Source: Pontibacter anaerobius
GTDB taxonomy: Bacteria > Bacteroidota > Bacteroidia > Cytophagales > Hymenobacteraceae
Direction of reading: 5' to 3'
Length of the DNA: 64,000 bases
Assembly (NCBI RefSeq): GCF_026241195.1
Contig: NZ_JAPFQO010000001.1
Coordinates: forward strand, 248,001 to 312,000
The notes below the pieces were generated by a model that saw only the letters and a list, made by a program, of their open reading frames with translations, was not told the origin of the DNA and did not search any database. The translations under genes and the position numbers were made by a program. Of the stretch, positions 54,500 to 63,565 are shown piece after piece (within the stretch, counting starts at the first letter, position 1; every line of letters starts with the position of its first letter).

Positions 54500-56152
54500 A
54501 TGAGTGCTAACAAAGAATCCTGGGGCTCACGCGTCGGTCTTATCCTGGCGATGGCCGGTAACGCCGTAGGTCTCGGAAACTTCCTGCGCTTCCCGGTGCA
54601 GGCGGTGCAGAATGGCGGCGGCGCCTTTATCATCCCTTACTTAGTATGCTTTTTGGTGATGGGTATCCCTTTGCTTTGGATCGAGTGGTCTATGGGCCGC
54701 TTCGGAGGCAAGTTCGGGCACCACTCCACACCTTTCATCGTAGATACCATGCACAAGAACCGCCTCTGGAAGTACATTGGCGTATTCGGTATCTGGACCA
54801 ACATCGCCGTGGCCTCTTACTACTGTTACCTGGAGTCCTGGACGCTTTCTTATGTATTCCACTCCATCGGCGGCACCTTTGCCGGTCTTGATCAGGATGG
54901 CGTGGCAGGCTTTTTTAACGAGTACGTGAGCCTGGGCAAGTCTACTTTTGGTATTCCTTATGAGCCGATAGTGTTCTTTGTTATCTGCTTGCTGCTTAAC
55001 ACCTGGATCCTTTCACAGGGTCTGGCTAAGGGTGTGGAGCGTGTGGCGAAGTTCGGTATGCCGATGCTGATTGTGTTCGGTGCGTTCCTGGCTTACAAAG
55101 GCTTCACGATTCAGGCAGGCGAGAATGGTGCCCTGAGCGACAGCGCTGCCGGCCTCAACTTCCTCTGGACCCCGAATTACGATGAGCTGTGGTCGCCGAC
55201 TGTGTGGCTTGCCGCTGCCGGTCAGATCTTCTTCACCCTGTCGGTAGGTATGGGCACGGTGCATTGCTACGCCTCTTACGTTCGCTCTAAAGACGATATT
55301 GCCCTCAACGCGATGTCGGCCGGCTGGATGAACGAGTTCGTAGAAGTAGTGCTGGGTAGCTCCATCCTGATTCCGATCTCCATCGGTTACTTGGGCATTG
55401 AGCGCGTAACAGAGCTTGTGCAGCTGGGTGGCCTGGGTCTTGGCTTTAAAACATTGCCATACCTGTTCTTCCAATGGGGCGATGTGCTGGGCGCAGTGGC
55501 TGGCTTTATGTGGTTCGGCTTGCTGTTCTTTGCCGGTATTACTTCATCGCTGGCGATGGGTACGCCATGGATAGGCTTCCTGCAGGACGAGTTTAACTGG
55601 AGACGTAAGTCTGCTGCCTGGTCTTTCGGCCTGATCGTGCTGCTGCTGGGTATGCCAACCGTGCTGTTCTTTAAGTATGGTGTGTTTGATGAATATGACT
55701 ACTGGGCCGGTACGGTATCGCTGGTAGTGTTCGCCTTGTTCGAGACCATCCTGTTTGCCTGGGTATTCGGCATGGGCAAGGGCTGGCGCGAGATCACTTC
55801 CGGGGCCGATATAAAAGTGCCTTACATCTATAAGTATATCATCAAGTTCGTGACGCCGCTGCTGCTGCTGTGGGTGTTCATCGGATCGTTGGTAACGCCT
55901 AAAGGCGGCGATTGGGGCAAGGCGTTTGCCGGAGAGTGGGTGCTGGACGATAGCTCCATCATCAACAAGATTAAAAACACCAGCCTGAAGCGCCAACTGG
56001 CAGAGGCCACAGACCCAGCTGTGATAGAGCAGCTGCAGGATACCCTGTTTTTCGTGAATGCCTCGCGAATACTGCTGGTAGCGGTGTTCCTGAGCATTGC
56101 GGGCCTTGTTTACATTGCGTATAAAAAAAGAGTTAGAGAAGGAAGGATTTAA
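54500..56152 (+). CDS. Sodium-dependent transporter, NSS family
   Basis: 550 residues, 12 predicted transmembrane helices. The first helix has LAMAGNAVGLGNFLRFP, which supplies the sodium- and substrate-binding unwound segment of the LeuT fold. IGVFGIWTNIAVASYYCYLESW and GVERVAKFGMPMLIVFGAF (helix 5) are typical. Substrates in this family are amino acids or related compounds. It is followed after six bases by a 52-residue membrane peptide. No strong Shine-Dalgarno; ATG at 54500. Confidence 0.93.
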   Translation: MSANKESWGSRVGLILAMAGNAVGLGNFLRFPVQAVQNGGGAFIIPYLVCFLVMGIPLLWIEWSMGRFGGKFGHHSTPFIVDTMHKNRLWKYIGVFGIWTNIAVASYYCYLESWTLSYVFHSIGGTFAGLDQDGVAGFFNEYVSLGKSTFGIPYEPIVFFVICLLLNTWILSQGLAKGVERVAKFGMPMLIVFGAFLAYKGFTIQAGENGALSDSAAGLNFLWTPNYDELWSPTVWLAAAGQIFFTLSVGMGTVHCYASYVRSKDDIALNAMSAGWMNEFVEVVLGSSILIPISIGYLGIERVTELVQLGGLGLGFKTLPYLFFQWGDVLGAVAGFMWFGLLFFAGITSSLAMGTPWIGFLQDEFNWRRKSAAWSFGLIVLLLGMPTVLFFKYGVFDEYDYWAGTVSLVVFALFETILFAWVFGMGKGWREITSGADIKVPYIYKYIIKFVTPLLLLWVFIGSLVTPKGGDWGKAFAGEWVLDDSSIINKIKNTSLKRQLAEATDPAVIEQLQDTLFFVNASRILLVAVFLSIAGLVYIAYKKRVREGRI

Positions 56153-56158
56153 GAAACT

Positions 56159-56317
56159 ATGAATACATCTGCACTTGTTGTGATGCTCGGTACCATGCTA
56201 CTGGTAACCAGCCTGATGATATACTTTTTCGTGCGCGTGCTGAACACGCCGCCGAAGCCGGAGCCGGACTCATACCTCGACAACGACGATGAGCCTGAGC
56301 GACAGGTAAAACCGTAA
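56159..56317 (+). CDS. Small single-helix partner of the NSS transporter (MetS-like)
   Basis: 52 residues: MNTSALVVMLGTMLLVTSLM, then IYFFVRVLNTPPKPEPDSYL and an acidic tail NDDEPERQVKP. One transmembrane helix spans about residues 4-26. It begins six bases after the NSS transporter stop and ends nine bases before the helix-hairpin-helix gene. Small subunits such as MetS of Corynebacterium stand directly after an NSS gene in the same way. The role as a transporter subunit is inferred from position and size. Confidence 0.75.
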   Translation: MNTSALVVMLGTMLLVTSLMIYFFVRVLNTPPKPEPDSYLDNDDEPERQVKP

Positions 56318-56326
56318 ATCTGATAC

Positions 56327-57262
56327 ATGAACAAATTAAGGCACTGGATACGCAGGAACTTTGGCTTTTCGCAGCGAGAGGTTAATGCGTTTCTGGTGCT
56401 ACTCACCTTACTGGTGCTGCTTTCGGCAGCACCTTTTCTTTTTACGCTTGTTGAGTCACCGGAGCCAGAGCTTGTCTCTGCCCAGGACAGCCAACTGCTA
56501 GACAGCCTGGCGGCGCAACTGGAGGAGCGGCAGCCGGAGCGCTCCGCAAAGTATAAAATATCCACCGTGGCGCTGCGGCCCTTTAACCCGAACCACCTGA
56601 CCGCGGAGGAGTGGCAGGCCTTTGGTTTGCCCAAGTACCTGGCGCAACGCATCCTCAACTACCGCAGCAAAGTCGGCGACCTTACTTACAAAGCAGAACT
56701 GGGGCGAATTTATGGCTTACCAGATTCTGTCTTCCAGCGTTTGTACCCTTACATTGATTTGCCGGAGGAGCGCCCGTCCAAGTATAAACGCTCTGAAAGT
56801 ATGGCCTCCCGCCCTTCACCAAACCCCGATTGGGCGAGCAGCAAACGAGAGAAGTTTATACTTGCCCCTTTCAACATCAACACCGCCGACACCACCCAAC
56901 TCAAGCAGATCCGGGGAATCGGCAGCAAGTTATCAGCCCGAATTATAAAGTATAGAAATGGCTTGGGAGGATTCCATAGCACAGAGCAGCTGCGGGAGGT
57001 GTATGGGCTGCAGCCGGAGGTGGTGGACAGCCTTCACAAGTATACATTTGTGGCCAAAAGCAATTCGGTACAGCAGCTAAGCATAAACACGGCTACCGCC
57101 GATGAACTGAAAGCGCACCCCTACATCTCGTCTAACGTGGCGCGGGCCATCGTGGCCTACCGGGAGCAGCACGGCAAGTATGAGCAGCTGGAGGATGTGC
57201 GACAGATAAAACTGGTGACACCAGAGCTGTACGAGAAGATCAGGCCATACTTGGCGCTGTAG
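56327..57262 (+). CDS. Helix-hairpin-helix protein, ComEA/GspK-like
   Basis: 311 residues with one N-terminal transmembrane helix (FLVLLTLLVLLSAAPFLFTL). Three helix-hairpin-helix segments follow at about residues 85-145 (AFGLPKYLAQRILNYRSKVG), 182-242 (NINTADTTQLKQIRGIGSKL) and 250-310 (INTATADELKAHPYISSNVA). The double-HhH pattern resembles the DNA-binding domain of ComEA and relatives. It might bind DNA at the membrane, for example in uptake, but this is only a suggestion. Five AAGTATA/TATACTT words in 0.94 kb make it a dense gene. Confidence 0.85.
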   Translation: MNKLRHWIRRNFGFSQREVNAFLVLLTLLVLLSAAPFLFTLVESPEPELVSAQDSQLLDSLAAQLEERQPERSAKYKISTVALRPFNPNHLTAEEWQAFGLPKYLAQRILNYRSKVGDLTYKAELGRIYGLPDSVFQRLYPYIDLPEERPSKYKRSESMASRPSPNPDWASSKREKFILAPFNINTADTTQLKQIRGIGSKLSARIIKYRNGLGGFHSTEQLREVYGLQPEVVDSLHKYTFVAKSNSVQQLSINTATADELKAHPYISSNVARAIVAYREQHGKYEQLEDVRQIKLVTPELYEKIRPYLAL

Positions 57263-57418
57263 GGTTGGAAGTCCCGTTGAACTGGATAGAGTTGCTGTAG
57301 CCGATTTCATCACCCTACCCATTCCCGGATCAAGTTCGGAATCTGCGACATCGAAGGGGAACTTTACACCACCCCGTTCTTCCCCTAAAAACAGGGGAGG
57401 GAGTCTTTGCAACATCCA

Positions 57419-57725
57419 ACCACCCCTAACCCCTCCTTATCCAAGGAGGGGAGTTCAGCTGAAGCTCTGTCAGCAATGGCTATTGAACCTGATTCCAGTC
57501 TTTTCGTGGGGGTAGGGGCCCTCGACAAAGAGCGCCTTGTGAGATTCGGTGCCCGTCAAGGGCAGCCGTAGCGCAGCGGAGGCAGGAGGGAACACAGCGC
57601 GATGCGGGAAGACGAGGCCTCCCGGCCTTGAGGGCGCCAAAGCTAGAAGTGAAACATTAGGTTTGTAAGGCTGTGGATGAAAGACAGCTAAAAAAGATAG
57701 CTTTTTTCAAGTTTAAGAAAGCAGT
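57419..57725 (-). repeat. Copy C of the ~300-bp dispersed element, with C/G-rich module
   Basis: Reverse-oriented relative of copies A and B. On the plus strand CAGCGCGATGCGGGAAGACG (57596-57615) and AAGAGCGCCTTGTGAGATTC match them in reverse. At 57419-57454 it carries the CACCCCTAACCCCTCC module, and at 57686-57706 AGCTAAAAAAGATAGCT followed by T. It fills most of the 57263-57861 spacer; no gene lies there. Confidence 0.75.
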
Positions 57726-57802
57726 GGTTAAAACACAGTTTAAGTATAGAGTATAGCTTTCCAAGACAGTCGAATTACAAGCTCAACGTCATCATAGGAC
57801 AC

Positions 57803-57823
57803 AAGTCTGAAGACTCGCGCCAG
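57803..57823. repeat. Single TGGCGC-type hairpin
   Basis: AAGTCT-GA-AGACTCGCGCCAG: the stem AGTCT/AGACT (57804-57815) ends in CGCGCCA, like the hairpin arrays at 29490 and 39744. Confidence 0.6.
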
Positions 57824-57861
57824 TTAGATTAAAAATATGCTTCAATCGCCGCTGCAAAGGT

Positions 57862-58950
57862 TTACTGCGGCTGGTTCACCGACTGTGGCTGTTTCTTCTG
57901 CTGATCATTCAGCCAAAGCAGGGTAGAGTTGTAGGCCATGTCGTGCACGCCCACGTACAGCACCAACTTCACGTTATCGGACTCACGACTGAAGACTACC
58001 TCCGGATCCCCTTTACCAAAGTATTTATCTGTAGCCTCACCCTGCATACTTTCAGGGATAGCCTGCTCCTTCACGATGTAATCCATTTGCTCTTTCGAGA
58101 TGGTATCGGCTGGGTTGGCCAGAATGTTGAAGGCGCGGATGGAGTGGCTGGGCGGGACCAGTAAATCGTTGATGCCATGGGCCAGGAAGATGGGTACTTT
58201 TTTGGCCTGGTGTATCTGTGTGCTGGGGCTGCGGCGCTTGCCTTCTTTTTCGGCAGGGGTACCCTCCAAAGGCTCGCCTCCCAAAGCGGCCACGATTTGG
58301 CTGTTATACTTGCGGTGTGGGTAGTACAGGTTAAAGTCGAACCACTCCGGGATATCAAAAACCGGCACCCAGGCCGCTACGCCTGCCCAAATCTCCGGGT
58401 GGCGGCTGGCCGTTACCAGTGCCGTCATTGCGCCCCCAGAGGACCCCACCAGGTAAATGCGCGAGGTGTCGATGTCGGCGTGCTGCTTGGCATAATCTAC
58501 GGCATCCACAATATCCTGGATGGCGACATCTGATGCCATGGCCTCCGGCTGCTCAAATACGCCGCGGTAATTCGGCTGTATAAAGGCCCAGTCATACTTC
58601 TCGGCCCAAAGGGCAAACGGGATAGAGGGAACCTGCAGGTAACCGCTGCTCCAGCTGTGCAGCACCACCAACAAAGGCTTTTTGCGGCTCGACTTAGACT
58701 CATAGAACAGCGCAGGCTCCGTTTTGCCATCCAGCGTGGACTTTATCTTCGCTACCTCAATGCCTTTCAGGTGTTTCTTCCAGTCTTCTAGACTCTCGTC
58801 GCCAACTTTGCCGGGGTATTGCTTGGTGGTGGTATACTTGTCCATGCGCTCAATAGGGGGAATAGGCTTATCCCTGTTGCAAGCAGACAGCAAGAGGCAA
58901 AGCATCAGCAAAGAGAGCAGCAATTGAGCCGAGCGGGAGTATATTTTCAT
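57862..58950 (-). CDS. Lipoprotein alpha/beta hydrolase, S9-type peptidase-like
   Basis: 362 residues from ATG 58950 (MKIYSRSAQLLLSLLMLCLL); an upstream frame to 59103 overlaps another small gene and is rejected. The lipobox LLLSAC shows a lipoprotein. KKPLLVVLHSWSSGYLQV is the oxyanion strand region, VGSSGGAMTALV holds the nucleophile Ser (GxSxG), and NDLLVPPSHSIR with HDMAYNSTL carry the likely Asp and His. It is a serine hydrolase of the prolyl-oligopeptidase/dienelactone-hydrolase fold at the envelope; the substrate is unknown. Confidence 0.85.
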   Translation of the reverse strand: MKIYSRSAQLLLSLLMLCLLLSACNRDKPIPPIERMDKYTTTKQYPGKVGDESLEDWKKHLKGIEVAKIKSTLDGKTEPALFYESKSSRKKPLLVVLHSWSSGYLQVPSIPFALWAEKYDWAFIQPNYRGVFEQPEAMASDVAIQDIVDAVDYAKQHADIDTSRIYLVGSSGGAMTALVTASRHPEIWAGVAAWVPVFDIPEWFDFNLYYPHRKYNSQIVAALGGEPLEGTPAEKEGKRRSPSTQIHQAKKVPIFLAHGINDLLVPPSHSIRAFNILANPADTISKEQMDYIVKEQAIPESMQGEATDKYFGKGDPEVVFSRESDNVKLVLYVGVHDMAYNSTLLWLNDQQKKQPQSVNQPQ

Positions 58951-59020
58951 GCTAATATTATTTCGGGCACAAAGGTATAATTTGGCTATACTTCTGAAAG
59001 AGCTATAGCGTGTAAAATTG

Positions 59021-59182
59021 TTACGCAACACTTCGGAAGGAGTAGGCAATAACAAGGAAAATAAATATAATAAAAAACAGTTGGACAGTTTTAGCAGCCG
59101 CATGTTCCTCCTCGTACTTTACTTTGCTACCTGATTTGGAAATGATGTAATAGATGATCGCTTCGTACTTTTCATCGCTCAT
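59021..59182 (-). CDS. Small C-tail-anchored membrane protein, 53 residues
   Basis: MSDEKYEAIIYYIISKSGSK, then a charged stretch and one C-terminal helix VQLFFIIFIFLVIAYSF. An ATG start with a clean frame. The 59183-59234 sequence upstream shows nothing further. Such small tail-anchored proteins exist in these genomes, but I do not recognise a family. It overlaps the extended, rejected frame of the hydrolase. Confidence 0.45.
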   Translation of the reverse strand: MSDEKYEAIIYYIISKSGSKVKYEEEHAAAKTVQLFFIIFIFLVIAYSFRSVA

Positions 59183-59234
59183 TTCAGGGAAGTTGTCGGA
59201 GGAACCCTATGTTCTGCCTCCTGAGAAAATTATC

Positions 59235-59480
59235 TTATAGAGTGGTTCTGCCCTCTTCCGGCAGGCAACTGTTATAATGCTTAACGGATTTAATTTGCTG
59301 GATAGTGTATGCCTGTAGCTGTAACGGACCGAAATCATCGGTAATGATTCTATTCCCAATTACCTCTTCTAGAAACATGAATGGTAGCAGGAGTATAAAA
59401 ACTGAAAGAACGGAAGCAAGTATAAGTGTGAATCTAATCAGTTGCAATATAAGGCCTTCCAATATGTTGTCTATTTCCAT
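59235..59480 (-). CDS. Small hypothetical membrane protein, 81 residues
   Basis: MEIDNILEGLILQLIRFTLI leads into one long hydrophobic helix (ILQLIRFTLILASVLSVFILLLPFMFL, described here by residues 11-37), followed by a polar tail with NRIITDDFGPLQLQAYTIQQ. ATG start. No family recognised. It lies divergent to the helicase gene and upstream of the 53-residue gene, so the two could share a transcript. Confidence 0.5.
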   Translation of the reverse strand: MEIDNILEGLILQLIRFTLILASVLSVFILLLPFMFLEEVIGNRIITDDFGPLQLQAYTIQQIKSVKHYNSCLPEEGRTTL

Positions 59481-59557
59481 CTCAATTTAAATCCTGCTAA
59501 CTTGCTTTGGTTGAGTAGACTTTCCGCCAAATTCTTTCGTTTACCGGGCAGTACACC

Positions 59558-62500
59558 ATGAAAGACATCCTCAAACATTACCGACGTAGGCTACTAAACC
59601 TCGGCTCCGGCAACAGGGCCCTGGTATTGCTGCGCCTGTACCGGGAACTGCACCTGGATGTGGAGTCGCTGGATTTTGTGAATGGCAAGCCTGCCTTCGA
59701 GGTGCTGGAGAAACTACTGAGCGGGAAGAAGAAAATCTCCCTGAGCCCTTATGCCGATAGCCGCCACGCGCCGGTGGCCAACGTCAGCAGGCGTTTGCGG
59801 TTTATCAAGCGCAAGGCCGAGATGATTTTTGAGGAGCGCGGCAGCAAGGAGCTATACATGGGCTGGCCCTTCGTGCACGGCAAGTTCTCCGATGGAACGG
59901 CCGTGCGAAGTCCGCTGCTGTTCTTCCCGGTGAAGCTGCAGGTAAACGCGGCGCAGGAATGGGAACTGCAACCCGACGAGGCGCAGCCGCCGCAGTTTAA
60001 CCAGAGCTTTCTGCTGGCCTACGCACACTACATGGGCACGCCGCTGGCCGAAGAGCTGCTGGAGCTGGACCTGGGCACACTGCCGCAGCAGCCGCTGGAG
60101 TTCCGCACCAAAGTATACGAACTGCTCAAAGAGCATCAGCTAAGTATAAACGCTGGCCGCGAATTTTTCACCGATAAGCTGACACGCTTTACAGACTATA
60201 AGAAAGCCGATTACGAAGCCGACCTGAAGCCGGGGCAGCTGCACCTGGAGCAGGAGGCCGTGCTGGGCATTTTCCCGCAGGCAGCCTCCTACTTGTTGTC
60301 GGATTACGACGAGCTGCTGGAGCATGGGGAGCTACAGGAGATGGAGCAGCTGTTCGGCACGCCCGATGAAAGTATAAACCAAAGTACGCAGGCACAGCAC
60401 ACCTTCACCGCTTTTGCCATGGACGCGGCGCAGGAGGCAGCCTTGCAGGCCGTGAAGCAGGGGCAGTCGCTGGTGGTGCAGGGGCCGCCGGGCACGGGCA
60501 AGTCGCAGCTGATCTGTAACCTGGTCTCCGATTTCACGGCCAGGGGCAAAAAAGTACTGGTGGTAAGCCAGAAGAGGGCCGCGCTGGATGTGGTGCACCA
60601 GCGGCTGTCGCAGCAGGGTTTGGGTACTTTTGCCGCCCTCGTGCACGACATCAACACCGACCGCAAAGCCATCTACACCCAACTACGCGAGCAGATAGAG
60701 CGGCTGGACGATTATAAGAAGCAGAACCTGGCGCTCAACAGCATCTACACCGACCGTACGTTTCTGGAGGTGAGCCGCGGCATCAACAAAAGCCTGGAGA
60801 CACTACAAAACTTCAGAGCCGCCCTGTTCGACATGAGTCGCTGCGGCTGGTCGGCCAAGGAATTATACCTGCGCAGCAGCCTGCAGCAGCCGCACATCCC
60901 GCTCAACGCATACTTCAAAAGCTTTACGGCCGCCACGGTGGCCGAGTACCTGCCGCGTTTGCGCCAGTACCTGCAAAAGGCTATCCCCTGGCAGAAGGAG
61001 GATTTTGTGTGGAAGGAGCGCCGAAGTATGCAAGACTATACTTTCCGGGAGCGGCAGGAGCTCGCAGAGGTGATCGAAAACATGCCAGAGCAGTTGCAGA
61101 AAATGCAGCAGAACGTCAGTGATCTGAGTGGCTATATTTTCACGCTGGATGAATTGCCCAGGTATACATCAGCCTTAGAGAAAATAAACCGGTTGCAGGA
61201 GCTGCTGGGGCAGGAGGGAGTAGCGCAGGCGTTGCAGCCTTTGCTGCAGCAGGAAGGGCCTGATCAGCTGCAAAAGCAGGTGCTGCGCCTTAAGGAGCTT
61301 TACCTGGTGTGCCCGGCCCCGGATGCAGCCATCGCCACCGAGGACCTGGCATCTGTTAAAGCCGCCGTGGCAAAGTATGAGCAGCAGCAGAAACAGTTGC
61401 TTGGGCGCATTAGTTGGATGTTCGCCCCCGAGAAATCGATCCTGGCGAAGGCGCTGGCTAAGTATAAATTGGAGCTGGATGAGGCAGGCGTGGGTGAGTT
61501 GCAGCGGCGTTTGGAGTTGCGGCGGCAGGCAGTGGAGCACATGCAGGAGGTTAACCAGCTTGCAAGAGTAGACCTGAAGATAGCCCAATACCCCAGCGAG
61601 GTACTGCAAAAACTGAAGACGGTAGAGGAGGCGATACAGGCACACAAACTGTTGCGCGAGCTTCACCGGGAGCAGGTGCTGCACGAGAAGCTGCTGGATA
61701 TTGTGCAGCTTCCGGAGCATCTGTCGCAACTCACCCAAAGTATAAACGAGGCGGAGGCCAGGTATGCGTTTTGGCTACAATGGCTCACAGAGGCACAAAT
61801 TGCGCAGCTGGCACAGGACGAAAAGTATAAACAGGCGCTACTGCAGGAACTGCCGGATGTATTTGAGCACTTGGTGGCGTTCGATAAGCTGCTGAGCGAC
61901 TTTACCGGTCCTGAGCGAGAGGTGGCCGAGCTGCTGCTGGGGCAAAGTATAAAGACGGCGGAGGAGGCAGAGGTCCTCTTCCTGAACAGCCTGTACCTGG
62001 CCTGGCTGCATGCATTGGAGGAGGAGCACCCGGAGCTGCGCATGCCAAGCAACGGCGAGCTGGAGCGTGTGGAGGCGGAGCTGCAGCGCCTGCTGCAGGA
62101 AAAGCAGGCGCTGAGTCAAGAGATCGTGCTGTCGCGGTTGAGGGAGCAGGCCTACAAGGATATTGAGCTGAACCGCCTCGGCAACCCGGTTACCTACCGC
62201 AGGCTGCACGCCCAGGTAAGCAAGAAGCGCAGCCTGTACCCGCTCCGCAAATTATTCTCTATGTTCTCCGGCGAGCTGCTGGACCTGGTGCCTTGCTGGC
62301 TGGCCTCGCCCGAAACCGTGTCGGCGGTGCTTCCGCTGGAGCGTTGCTTCGACCTGGTAATCTTTGACGAGGCCTCGCAGTGTTATGCCGAAACAGGCAT
62401 TCCGGCCATGTTGCGCGGTAAACAAGTAGTGGTGGCCGGCGATGCACAGCAGCTGAAGCCCTCCGACATTTACCGCGCCCGCTGGACCGGTGCCGAGGGG

Positions 62501-63499
62501 GAGGAGGAAACAGAGGAGCTGTCCGCGGAGTCGTTGCTGCAGCTGTGTGGTTTATACTTGCCGCAGACCATGCTCACGCAGCACTACCGCAGCCGCTACC
62601 CCGAGCTGATCGAGTTCTCGAACCGCTACTTCTATAAAAACAAGCTGGAGCTGATACCGGAACTCCTGGATGCCAACGCCCGCCAGCCGGCCATCAACTT
62701 CGTGAAAGTACACGGGCTGTGGCAGGCAAACCAGAACCTGGCCGAGGCGCAGCGTGTGGTGGAGCTAGTATTGCAGTACCTGCAGGTGGGGCAGGAGGAG
62801 CTGGGCGTCATCACGTTTAACTACAGCCAGCAAATGCTGGTGCAGGACCTGTTGGAGGAAGCTGCGCAACAGCAAAGTATAACCATACCGGCCTCCGTGC
62901 TGGTGAAGAACATTGAAAACATCCAGGGGGATGAAAAGGAGGTGATCATACTTTCTATAGGATATGCTCCGGATGAGAAGGGCCGGATGGCCATGCAGTT
63001 TGGCAGCCTGAACCAAGCAGGAGGGGAGAACCGCTTGAACGTGGCGGTTACGCGCGCCAAACAGCAGGTGGTAGTGGTTAGCAGCATCCGGGCGGAGCAG
63101 CTGCAGGTGGAACACACCCTCCATGCCGGGCCGAAGCTGCTCAAAGACTACCTGCACTACGCGCAGCAGGTGAGCCGCAGGTATTTTGAGTATGAGCCGA
63201 AGCAGGAAAGTATGCCCGCACAGGTGCCGCTGCTAAAAGAGGTGCTGGCGCAACAAGTACCCTACCTGAAACAGGAAGTGCCGTTTGCAGACCTCACGTT
63301 TATCAAAAACGCCGCCTACCAGGGGGTGGTGCTCACTGATGATGACCTATACTACAGCGCCCTATCGGTGCGGCACACGCATGCCGATATACCGACATTG
63401 CTCAAACAGCGCCACTGGCCCTACAAGCGCGTGTATAGCCGCCAGCTCTGGGAGAAACCGGAGAAAACGGTGGAAGGGGTTAGAAAGTTAAAGAGTTAG
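59558..63499 (+). CDS. SF1 (Upf1/Dna2-like) helicase with DUF4011-like N-terminus and nuclease-like C-terminus
   Basis: 1313 residues. The N-terminus (HYRRRLLNLGSGNRALVLLRLYREL) resembles the DUF4011 opening. Walker A VVQGPPGTGKSQL is near residues 305-317. A large helical, Gln/Leu/Glu-rich insertion (about 420-860) that looks like coiled coil separates it from Walker B DLVIFDEASQCYAETG (near 930-945). GDAQQLKPSD (motif III), TQHYRSRYPELIEFS (IV) and GGENRLNVAVTRAKQQ (VI) follow. The last 70 residues (from FADLTFIKNAAYQGVVLTDDD to RVYSRQLWEKPE) recall a Vsr-like nuclease fold with altered catalytic residues. It may act in DNA or RNA repair or in defence; neither is proven. Confidence 0.8.
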   Translation: MKDILKHYRRRLLNLGSGNRALVLLRLYRELHLDVESLDFVNGKPAFEVLEKLLSGKKKISLSPYADSRHAPVANVSRRLRFIKRKAEMIFEERGSKELYMGWPFVHGKFSDGTAVRSPLLFFPVKLQVNAAQEWELQPDEAQPPQFNQSFLLAYAHYMGTPLAEELLELDLGTLPQQPLEFRTKVYELLKEHQLSINAGREFFTDKLTRFTDYKKADYEADLKPGQLHLEQEAVLGIFPQAASYLLSDYDELLEHGELQEMEQLFGTPDESINQSTQAQHTFTAFAMDAAQEAALQAVKQGQSLVVQGPPGTGKSQLICNLVSDFTARGKKVLVVSQKRAALDVVHQRLSQQGLGTFAALVHDINTDRKAIYTQLREQIERLDDYKKQNLALNSIYTDRTFLEVSRGINKSLETLQNFRAALFDMSRCGWSAKELYLRSSLQQPHIPLNAYFKSFTAATVAEYLPRLRQYLQKAIPWQKEDFVWKERRSMQDYTFRERQELAEVIENMPEQLQKMQQNVSDLSGYIFTLDELPRYTSALEKINRLQELLGQEGVAQALQPLLQQEGPDQLQKQVLRLKELYLVCPAPDAAIATEDLASVKAAVAKYEQQQKQLLGRISWMFAPEKSILAKALAKYKLELDEAGVGELQRRLELRRQAVEHMQEVNQLARVDLKIAQYPSEVLQKLKTVEEAIQAHKLLRELHREQVLHEKLLDIVQLPEHLSQLTQSINEAEARYAFWLQWLTEAQIAQLAQDEKYKQALLQELPDVFEHLVAFDKLLSDFTGPEREVAELLLGQSIKTAEEAEVLFLNSLYLAWLHALEEEHPELRMPSNGELERVEAELQRLLQEKQALSQEIVLSRLREQAYKDIELNRLGNPVTYRRLHAQVSKKRSLYPLRKLFSMFSGELLDLVPCWLASPETVSAVLPLERCFDLVIFDEASQCYAETGIPAMLRGKQVVVAGDAQQLKPSDIYRARWTGAEGEEETEELSAESLLQLCGLYLPQTMLTQHYRSRYPELIEFSNRYFYKNKLELIPELLDANARQPAINFVKVHGLWQANQNLAEAQRVVELVLQYLQVGQEELGVITFNYSQQMLVQDLLEEAAQQQSITIPASVLVKNIENIQGDEKEVIILSIGYAPDEKGRMAMQFGSLNQAGGENRLNVAVTRAKQQVVVVSSIRAEQLQVEHTLHAGPKLLKDYLHYAQQVSRRYFEYEPKQESMPAQVPLLKEVLAQQVPYLKQEVPFADLTFIKNAAYQGVVLTDDDLYYSALSVRHTHADIPTLLKQRHWPYKRVYSRQLWEKPEKTVEGVRKLKS

Positions 63500-63516
63500 A
63501 AGGTTAGAAAGTTAAA
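63478..63516. repeat. Tandem GGTTAGAAAGTTAAA repeat at the 3-prime end of the helicase gene
   Basis: GGTTAGAAAGTTAAA occurs at 63478-63492 and again at 63502-63516 (period 24). The first copy lies inside the frame and encodes the last residues (VRKLKS) and the stop. Confidence 0.7.
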
Positions 63517-63561
63517 AAGACTGTCTCCGGCGCAAGCTTTTAAACCAGAAACAGTCTTTTT
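63514..63561. terminator. Bidirectional terminator at the end of the helicase gene
   Basis: AAAAAGACTGT (63514-63524) and ACAGTCTTTTT (63551-63561) make an 11-bp stem with a 26-base loop, with A and T runs on the sides. Confidence 0.75.
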
Positions 63562-63565
63562 ATCC

